A stretch of DNA of 62,877 nt, taken from the NCBI GenBank assembly GCA_025358255.1, contig JANYKC010000025.1, positions 1 to 62,877 of the forward strand, in the 5' to 3' direction. Both the position numbers and the translations under genes were made by a program. Origin of the DNA: Spirochaetaceae bacterium. GTDB taxonomy: Bacteria > Spirochaetota > Spirochaetia > Treponematales > Rectinemataceae. The notes under the pieces are model-generated. The model did no database searches and was not told the origin of the DNA. It saw only the letters and a list, made by a program, of their open reading frames with translations. Shown here piece after piece: positions 58,021-62,877 of the stretch (within the stretch, counting starts at the first letter, position 1; every line of letters begins with the position of its first letter).

Positions 58021-60510
58021 ATGAGCGACTATCTGGACCCGAACAACGAGGAGCTCCTCAAGGACTTTTTCTCCGAGGCGAATGGCCAGGTGGAAGCCCT
58101 TGAGCAGAATGTGCTCGTGTTGGAGAACGACCCTTCCAACCACGACGCGATTGACGAGATTTTCCGTGCGGCCCACACCTTGAAGGGCGGTTCGGGAACG
58201 GTCGAGATGACAGAGCTCGCCCAGTTCACCCATCTTGTAGAGGACGTCCTCGACGGCATCAGGTCGGGGAAGGCCAAGGCAGACGAATCCCTCATCGACG
58301 CGCTGCTCGCGTCCATCGACGTCATCAAGGCCATGCTCGACGCGCGGGCCAATGGCCGGGCCTACAAGGAAGACTACTCCGCGGTCAAGGACACGCTGGC
58401 CGCCCTCAAGGGCATCGCCTCGGGGAAACCTGCGCCGGCCAAGGCCGCCTCTCCCCAATCCGCCCCTGCCAGCCCGCCACCTTCGGCCCAAGCCGGTCCA
58501 ACGGGGCTCGCGGGCCTCTCCGAATACGAGATTCTCGAGCTCAAGGAAGCCGCCGGTCCCAACCGGAGGGTCTTCAGGCTCAAGCTGTCCTTCAATCCGG
58601 ACAATGTGATGAACACGGTATCGGCCATCCAGGCTTTCGCCGCCTTCCGGGACGTAGGCACAGTCCTCAAGACGGTCCCCGACTTCGAGAAACTCTATGA
58701 GGACGCCTTCTATCCCGTGGTCGAGTACTATGTGGCGACCGAGCTCGACAAGGCGGTCATGGAACGCAAGGCCACGATACCCGAGGTGGTCACCGAAGCC
58801 AGTGTCGAAGAGATCCTCGCCATCGGCGGCGAGGTTCCCGTCAACCTGCCCCAGGCCGCCGCCAAGCCGAGGGCCTCCGCCCCTTCGGCGCCGGTCAACC
58901 TTTCCTCGGCCGAGCTTTCCGCCGCCCTGAATTCAGCGCAGGCGCGGCCTGCCGCCGCTCCCGCTGCCCCGTCGCCTTCCCGCGTAGCCGCATCGGCTCC
59001 CCAAGCGGCAAAGGCCGAAGCGGAAGCCTCCGACATGGTCAATGCCCATCTTGCCGAGGCCCATGAGGAAGAAGCCGCGGCGAACAAGGACGAGAACAAG
59101 AAGGTCCAGTCCCAATCCCAGTCGGGATCCGTCCTGCGCGTGGACAGCCGCCGCATCGACAACCTCCTCAACCTGGTCTCCGAGACTGTCATCAACAAAG
59201 CGACCTTCAACCAGATCTCGGCACGCTTCGGGGATCTCATGACCCAGCTCCAGCAATCCCAGGGCCGCTTCCGCGAAAGCCTCAAGGACCTCTTCGACGA
59301 GTTGCCCGACCAGCTGGCGGCCATCCAGAACGGCAAGTCCGTGAAGGAGATCAAGAAGGAAGTCCTGGAGAAGTACGGCGTCCTCTACCAGACCTTCGAG
59401 GGCTTCGAGGGCAGCCTCAAGAACGACGTGGCCAAGTTCCGCTCCACGGCGCAGAACCTCGGCCGCATCACGGGCGAGCTACAGGAAGGCGTCATGCGCA
59501 TCCGCATGGTGCCCATCAGCCAGATCTTCAGCCGCTTCCCCCGCCTCGTGCGGGACCTCTCCAAGACCCTCAACAAGAAGGTCAGCCTCGTCATCGAGGG
59601 AGAGGAGACGGAGCTGGACAAGTCGGTGATCGAGGACCTCCTCGACCCCCTCATGCACTCTGTCCGAAACGCACTGGACCACGGTGTCGAGAGCCCCGAG
59701 GAGCGCCGCGCGGCAGGAAAGCCCGAGGAGGGCACGGTCATCCTCAAGGCGTCGAACGAAGGCAACATGATCATCATCGAGATCTCGGACGACGGCAAGG
59801 GAATCGACGTGGAGGCCGTGCGCACCAAGGCCGTCGAGCGCGGCCTCATCCACCCGAGCAAGGCCCTCACCGACATCGAGGCCTTCAACATGATCTTCGA
59901 CGCGGGGTTCTCCACGGCCAAGGCGGTCACGAGCATCTCCGGCCGCGGCGTCGGCCTCGACGTGGTCAGGCGCCAGATAGAGAAGCTCAACGGCAACGTC
60001 TCGGTCACGAGCGTCCACGGGAAGGGCACGCGCTTCACGATCAAGCTGCCCCTCACCCTGGCCATCATCCAGGGCCTCCTCGTGCGCGTGGGCAGGGAAA
60101 CCTACTCCATCCCGATCACGAGCGTAATAGAAAGCCACCGGATCAAGCCCGCCGACATACGCATGATCGACAACTACGAGGTCTTCAACATAAGGAACGA
60201 CGTGGTGGCCCTCCTTCGGCTCAACCGCCTCTTCCGCATCCAGACGGACGAGCAGCGCGAACATTGCTTTGTCGTCATCGTCGGCACGGCGGACAAGCGC
60301 GTCGGCCTCATGGTGGACTCCCTCATCGGCGAGGAAGACGTCGTGATCAAGCCCTTGCGCGACCAGTTCACGATCTCCCCGGGCATCGCCGGCGCATCCA
60401 TCCTCGGCGATGGTTCCGTGTGCCTCATCATCGACGTGAGCCAGCTTCTCGAGCTGGGATTGAAGCGGGAACTCGAGGAGCGGCGTCGCCTCGAGGCGAC
60501 GATCCGATGA
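58021..60510 (+). CDS. cheA: Chemotaxis histidine kinase CheA
   Basis: An 829-residue chemotaxis kinase. P1 carries the phospho-histidine in AAHTLKGG (His52). A response-regulator-binding P2-like region follows near residues 175-280, then a P3 dimer helix, the P4 ATPase domain (HSVRNALDHGVESPEERR, DDGKGIDVEAV, GRGVGLDVV) and a P5 domain that binds CheW (LLVRVGRETYSIPI). SD GGAAG precedes ATG 58021. The cheW-cheR fusion is 30 nt downstream. Signals enter from chemoreceptors not in this window. Confidence 0.96.
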   Translation: MSDYLDPNNEELLKDFFSEANGQVEALEQNVLVLENDPSNHDAIDEIFRAAHTLKGGSGTVEMTELAQFTHLVEDVLDGIRSGKAKADESLIDALLASIDVIKAMLDARANGRAYKEDYSAVKDTLAALKGIASGKPAPAKAASPQSAPASPPPSAQAGPTGLAGLSEYEILELKEAAGPNRRVFRLKLSFNPDNVMNTVSAIQAFAAFRDVGTVLKTVPDFEKLYEDAFYPVVEYYVATELDKAVMERKATIPEVVTEASVEEILAIGGEVPVNLPQAAAKPRASAPSAPVNLSSAELSAALNSAQARPAAAPAAPSPSRVAASAPQAAKAEAEASDMVNAHLAEAHEEEAAANKDENKKVQSQSQSGSVLRVDSRRIDNLLNLVSETVINKATFNQISARFGDLMTQLQQSQGRFRESLKDLFDELPDQLAAIQNGKSVKEIKKEVLEKYGVLYQTFEGFEGSLKNDVAKFRSTAQNLGRITGELQEGVMRIRMVPISQIFSRFPRLVRDLSKTLNKKVSLVIEGEETELDKSVIEDLLDPLMHSVRNALDHGVESPEERRAAGKPEEGTVILKASNEGNMIIIEISDDGKGIDVEAVRTKAVERGLIHPSKALTDIEAFNMIFDAGFSTAKAVTSISGRGVGLDVVRRQIEKLNGNVSVTSVHGKGTRFTIKLPLTLAIIQGLLVRVGRETYSIPITSVIESHRIKPADIRMIDNYEVFNIRNDVVALLRLNRLFRIQTDEQREHCFVVIVGTADKRVGLMVDSLIGEEDVVIKPLRDQFTISPGIAGASILGDGSVCLIIDVSQLLELGLKRELEERRRLEATIR

Positions 60511-60540
60511 AAGCAGCAGGACGGAATTGAGGAGCATGGC

Positions 60541-61887
60541 ATGCCCGCACAGATAGTTGCGAATCCTGAAGCCGTCGAGGCCAAGAAGGACCGCGCCGAC
60601 AAAGTGGACTTCAAGATGGTGACCTTCTCCCTTTCGGGGAAGGAATACGGCATCGACATCATGAGCGTGAAGGAGATCGCGAAAGCGGGACGCTTCACCT
60701 ACGTGCCGAACGCGGCTCCCTTCGTGCGCGGGGTCTACAACCTCCGGGGCGAGATCATCTCCGTGATCGACCTGCGCATCTTCTTCCACCTGCCCGCCGA
60801 GCGCAAGGCGGAGGACTCCCTCGAAAGCCTCCTTATCCTCCGGGTCGACGAGCATGTCTTCGGCGTGATCGTGGACGGCATCGACAAGGTGGTGGGCATC
60901 TCCAGCCAGGCCATCCAGCCGCCGCATCCGATCTTCGGCGACATCAACGTGAAGTACATCAAGGGCATCGTCGAGAATGGCGGAAAGCTCTACATCATCC
61001 TGGACGTGGAACGCATCTTCGCTCCGCAGCGCACGGAGGAGGAGAAGGTCGAGGTCGCCGCCAAGCCCGAAGCGGCGCAGGGAGCGCAGGCGACGAAGGG
61101 TCCAAGCGCCGGCTCGTACGACGGCCCGGCGGCCGCAGGCAACGTTGGCGGAACCGGGGATCCGGCCGCATCCTTCGTGCGTGAGACCCTTGCCGCTTTC
61201 CGGAATTTCCATGTGAGCGACCTGAACGAATCATGGTTCGATGGGCGCCTCGTCGAATGGAAGAAGGAAAAGGCGGGCCGCGATGTCCAGCTCCACGAGA
61301 CGGAGGATGCCGACGCCTTCCTTGAGACCTTCTGGTCTCCTTGCACTGCCCGCCTCTGGGACGAGGACTATGCCCGAGGCTTCATGGCGGCGTTGCCGGA
61401 CATCGAGGCGAAAAGCATCAACATCTGGAATCCGGGCTGTGGCAAGGGTTTCGAATCCTGGTCCCTGGCCTGTGTCCTGCGCAAGCGTTATCCAGAAAGC
61501 CGGGTGAAGATCTGGGCCAACGATTCCGACCTCCTGGCTATCTCCATGGCCCCCAACATGGTCTTTCCCCAGAATGTCCCTGGCTTTTACACGGAATTCC
61601 TGGTCAGCGGCCGCAATGGCCAGTCCTTCATCCAGCCGGTAAGGGATTCGATATTCTTCGAGTTCCATGATGCCCTGAACCCGAATCCCTTGCCGCCCCT
61701 TGATCTCATCATGTGCAGGGACATGCTCTCCCTCCTGGCGTCCAGCGACCAGAAGCGGATGGTGGATGATTTCGCCGATAAACTGAAGCCGACGGGACTT
61801 CTTTTCCTGGGCGACAACGAAAGGCCGGGCAGGGGATGGAGCACCGCAGGCACGGAGGCCGTACCGGCCTACCACAAGGAATCATGA
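60541..61887 (+). CDS. cheW: CheW-CheR-like fusion protein
   Basis: A 448-residue protein. Residues 15-175 form the CheW coupling domain (FSLSGKEYGIDIMSVKEI, RGVYNLRGEIISVIDLR). After a linker, residues 215-440 resemble CheR methyltransferase: the SAM-site motif reads NPGCGKGFESWSLA, and the CheR RN(V/L)I motif reads MCRDMLSL, so key residues deviate. CheW with a CheR-like domain is known in treponemes, where the second domain is thought to be structural. The start has GAGGAGC upstream. Stop is 33 nt before cheX. Confidence 0.9.
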   Translation: MPAQIVANPEAVEAKKDRADKVDFKMVTFSLSGKEYGIDIMSVKEIAKAGRFTYVPNAAPFVRGVYNLRGEIISVIDLRIFFHLPAERKAEDSLESLLILRVDEHVFGVIVDGIDKVVGISSQAIQPPHPIFGDINVKYIKGIVENGGKLYIILDVERIFAPQRTEEEKVEVAAKPEAAQGAQATKGPSAGSYDGPAAAGNVGGTGDPAASFVRETLAAFRNFHVSDLNESWFDGRLVEWKKEKAGRDVQLHETEDADAFLETFWSPCTARLWDEDYARGFMAALPDIEAKSINIWNPGCGKGFESWSLACVLRKRYPESRVKIWANDSDLLAISMAPNMVFPQNVPGFYTEFLVSGRNGQSFIQPVRDSIFFEFHDALNPNPLPPLDLIMCRDMLSLLASSDQKRMVDDFADKLKPTGLLFLGDNERPGRGWSTAGTEAVPAYHKES

Positions 61888-61919
61888 GCCTGCAAAGGCC
61901 ATAGGTCGAGGAGAACGCA

Positions 61920-62384
61920 ATGCGAGTCGAGTACATCAATCCCTTCGTCGAAGCGGCTTTCAATGTCCTGAGGGAGGTCCTCCAGGCCGACGTCCGGCGA
62001 GGCGAGCTCTATCTCAAGTCCACATCGACGCCCGTCATGGGCGTGGCGGCCATTGTGGGCCTTGCGGGAGACGTCGAAGGACGCGTCCTCTTTGACATGG
62101 ATAGGCCGACGGCCCTTGCCATCGCGAGCACCATGAACGGCGAGGAACTCAAGGAATTCGATGATCTCGTGAAAGCCACGATAACCGAGCTTGCGAACAT
62201 GATCACGGCCCAGGCGGTCACGAAGCTCCACGACCTCGGCTTCCGTTTCGACCTCACCCCGCCCGCGATTTTCACCGGCGACAACATGGAGATCTCGGAC
62301 AGCGAAGTCGAGGCCCTTATCGTCCCGATGGAGACCCCCCAAGGGAAGATCGAGATCAACGTCGCCATCCGCGAACGGGCATGA
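61920..62384 (+). CDS. cheX: CheX-type CheY-P phosphatase
   Basis: A 154-residue phosphatase that resets CheY by removing its phosphate. The ExxN catalytic motif reads ELAN (Glu90, Asn93) in the helix TITELANMI, and a GDVEGRVLFDM strand is typical. Spirochaete operons usually add cheY next, but here a repeat array and a tRNA follow. The start has GAGGAG upstream. Its last codons lie in the 34-bp tandem repeat. Confidence 0.94.
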   Translation: MRVEYINPFVEAAFNVLREVLQADVRRGELYLKSTSTPVMGVAAIVGLAGDVEGRVLFDMDRPTALAIASTMNGEELKEFDDLVKATITELANMITAQAVTKLHDLGFRFDLTPPAIFTGDNMEISDSEVEALIVPMETPQGKIEINVAIRERA

Positions 62385-62519
62385 TGCGGATGGCGCCGCC
62401 ATCCGCGAACGGGCATGATGCGGATGGCGCCGCCATCCGCGAACGGGCATGATGCGGATGGCGCGGCCATCCGCGAACGGGCATGATGCGGATGGCGCCG
62501 CCATCCGCGAACGGGCATG
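62364..62519 (+). repeat. 34-bp tandem repeat array (4 full units plus a partial one)
   Basis: Units at 62364-62397, 62398-62431, 62432-62465 and 62466-62499 plus a 20-bp partial copy to 62519. Unit 3 differs at its last base. The first unit holds the cheX end and its TGA. Across each junction GCGGATGGC and GCCATCCGC pair in a 9-bp stem with a 3-nt loop, so the array is a chain of hairpins. There are no spacers and no cas genes, so it is not a CRISPR. Confidence 0.95.
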
Positions 62520-62538
62520 TGGCAATTGGCAGACGCGC

Positions 62539-62568
62539 TTGACATCCAAGGCCCTTGTCTGCTATAAG
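62539..62568 (+). promoter_or_regulatory. Promoter of tRNA-Val
   Basis: Perfect TTGACA at 62539-62544, 18-nt spacer and TATAAG at 62563-62568. A further hairpin (62627-62644) lies in the leader between the promoter and the tRNA. Confidence 0.65.
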
Positions 62569-62655
62569 AGTCAGCGCATCGAGGTGGAATGCTTCAAGAT
62601 TCCAAAGGATCCTCGTGAGGAGTGTCCCGCCGGGTGACCGGCGGATTCCCTTTTT

Positions 62656-62729
62656 GGGCGATTAGCTCAGTTGGCTAGAGCACTAGTATGACACGCTAGG
62701 GGTCACAAGTTCGACTCTTGTATCGCCCA
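62656..62729 (+). tRNA. tRNA-Val (anticodon GAC)
   Basis: Cloverleaf with acceptor GGGCGAT/ATCGCCC, D stem GCTC/GAGC, anticodon stem CTAGT/GCTAG with loop ATGACAC, and T loop TTCGACT. Discriminator A; CCA not encoded. Confidence 0.95.
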
Positions 62730-62736
62730 TACAAGC

Positions 62737-62764
62737 AAAACCCGTCCGCAAGGACGGGTTTTTT
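62737..62764 (+). terminator. Rho-independent terminator after tRNA-Val
   Basis: AAAACCCGTCC and GGACGGGTTTT form an 11-bp stem around loop GCAA, followed by a T-run to 62764. Confidence 0.9.
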
Positions 62765-62773
62765 CATAAGCAC

Positions 62774-62877
62774 GCGATACAAGAGTTGAACTTGTTCGTT
62801 GCGCCGGTCGCCCTTGGCGACCACGACAATCAATTCCTTACAGCACGGGCGCGAAGCGCCCACTCTTGTATCGCCCA
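62774..62877. repeat. Extra copies of the tRNA-Val 3' end
   Basis: Bases 62774-62795 are an inverted copy (21 of 22) of tRNA bases 62705-62726. Bases 62862-62877, at the window edge, are a direct 16-bp copy of the tRNA 3' end (62714-62729). The direct copy is att-like and may continue past the window. No gene is seen between them. Confidence 0.75.

Noticed and set aside
62364..62519. 34-bp repeats as a CRISPR array
   Set aside because: Units abut with no spacers, no cas genes are near, and the first unit is the end of cheX.

Overview
The window is a GC-rich bacterial chromosome segment that reads as a spirochaete. The strongest pointers are a cheA / cheW-cheR-like fusion / cheX operon, several signal-peptide beta-barrel proteins and Ala/Thr/Ser-rich lipoproteins of spirochaetal type, a bactofilin, a PilZ protein and treponeme-like hypothetical proteins. 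No rRNA or CRISPR array is seen. There are two tRNA genes (Lys-TTT near 27.5 kb, Val-GAC near 62.7 kb). Species cannot be named from the sequence alone.

Layout. 0.1-8.6 kb (+): uppP, ftsK, purK, a B3/B4-domain gene, an SDR gene, purE, and a Sua5/TsaC gene. 8.5-17.2 kb (mostly -): a PAS hybrid histidine kinase, a lipoprotein lytic transglycosylase, an Hsp70-SBD-like/LysM membrane protein, a small IR-bounded element, a methyltransferase and a CPBP protease. 17.2-27.4 kb (+): PilZ, comEC core, rsmA, bactofilin, TPR protein, mtaB, then two consecutive lipoprotein + outer-membrane-barrel cassettes. 27.5-30.1 kb: tRNA-Lys followed by a decayed tyrosine recombinase and a lower-GC REC-PAS-PAS-PAS gene, which looks like an old island. 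30.2-38.6 kb (-): a tightly overlapping operon dapF-like, alr, M20, M55, S66, lysA, M19, EamA exporter. 38.7-46.5 kb (+): a C26 gamma-glutamyl hydrolase, oppABCDF and an alpha/beta hydrolase. 46.5-48.2 kb: a gene-poor stretch with a formylglycine-generating-enzyme fragment. 48.2-54.2 kb: ridA and thrC (-), a serine beta-lactamase/C39-like fusion (+), and a RocB-like M20 peptidase (-). 54.2-55.6 kb: fragments of a MelB-type transporter, possibly a GH38 glycosidase, and a class III cyclase/ATPase regulator. 55.6-57.8 kb (-): two outer-membrane barrel genes. 58.0-62.4 kb (+): chemotaxis operon. 62.4-62.9 kb: a 34-bp tandem array, a tRNA-Val gene with promoter and terminator, and extra copies of its 3' end.

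How it fits together. The 30-54 kb block gathers enzymes able to import and dismantle wall peptides containing D-amino acids: an oligopeptide ABC importer plus peptidases and amidohydrolases of families M19, M20, M55, S66 and C26, alanine racemase, DAP decarboxylase, a DapF homologue and a DMT-type exporter. The most unusual protein is the DapF homologue, in which both catalytic cysteine positions read serine (Ser76 and Ser226). Other unusual features are a two-nucleophile hydrolase fusion, an Hsp70 substrate-binding-like domain tethered to LysM, short tandem repeats that copy a gene's stop codon into the following spacer (three cases), in-frame minisatellites in ftsK, mtaB and oppC, and several promoters whose -10 box lies only 6-9 nt before the start codon.
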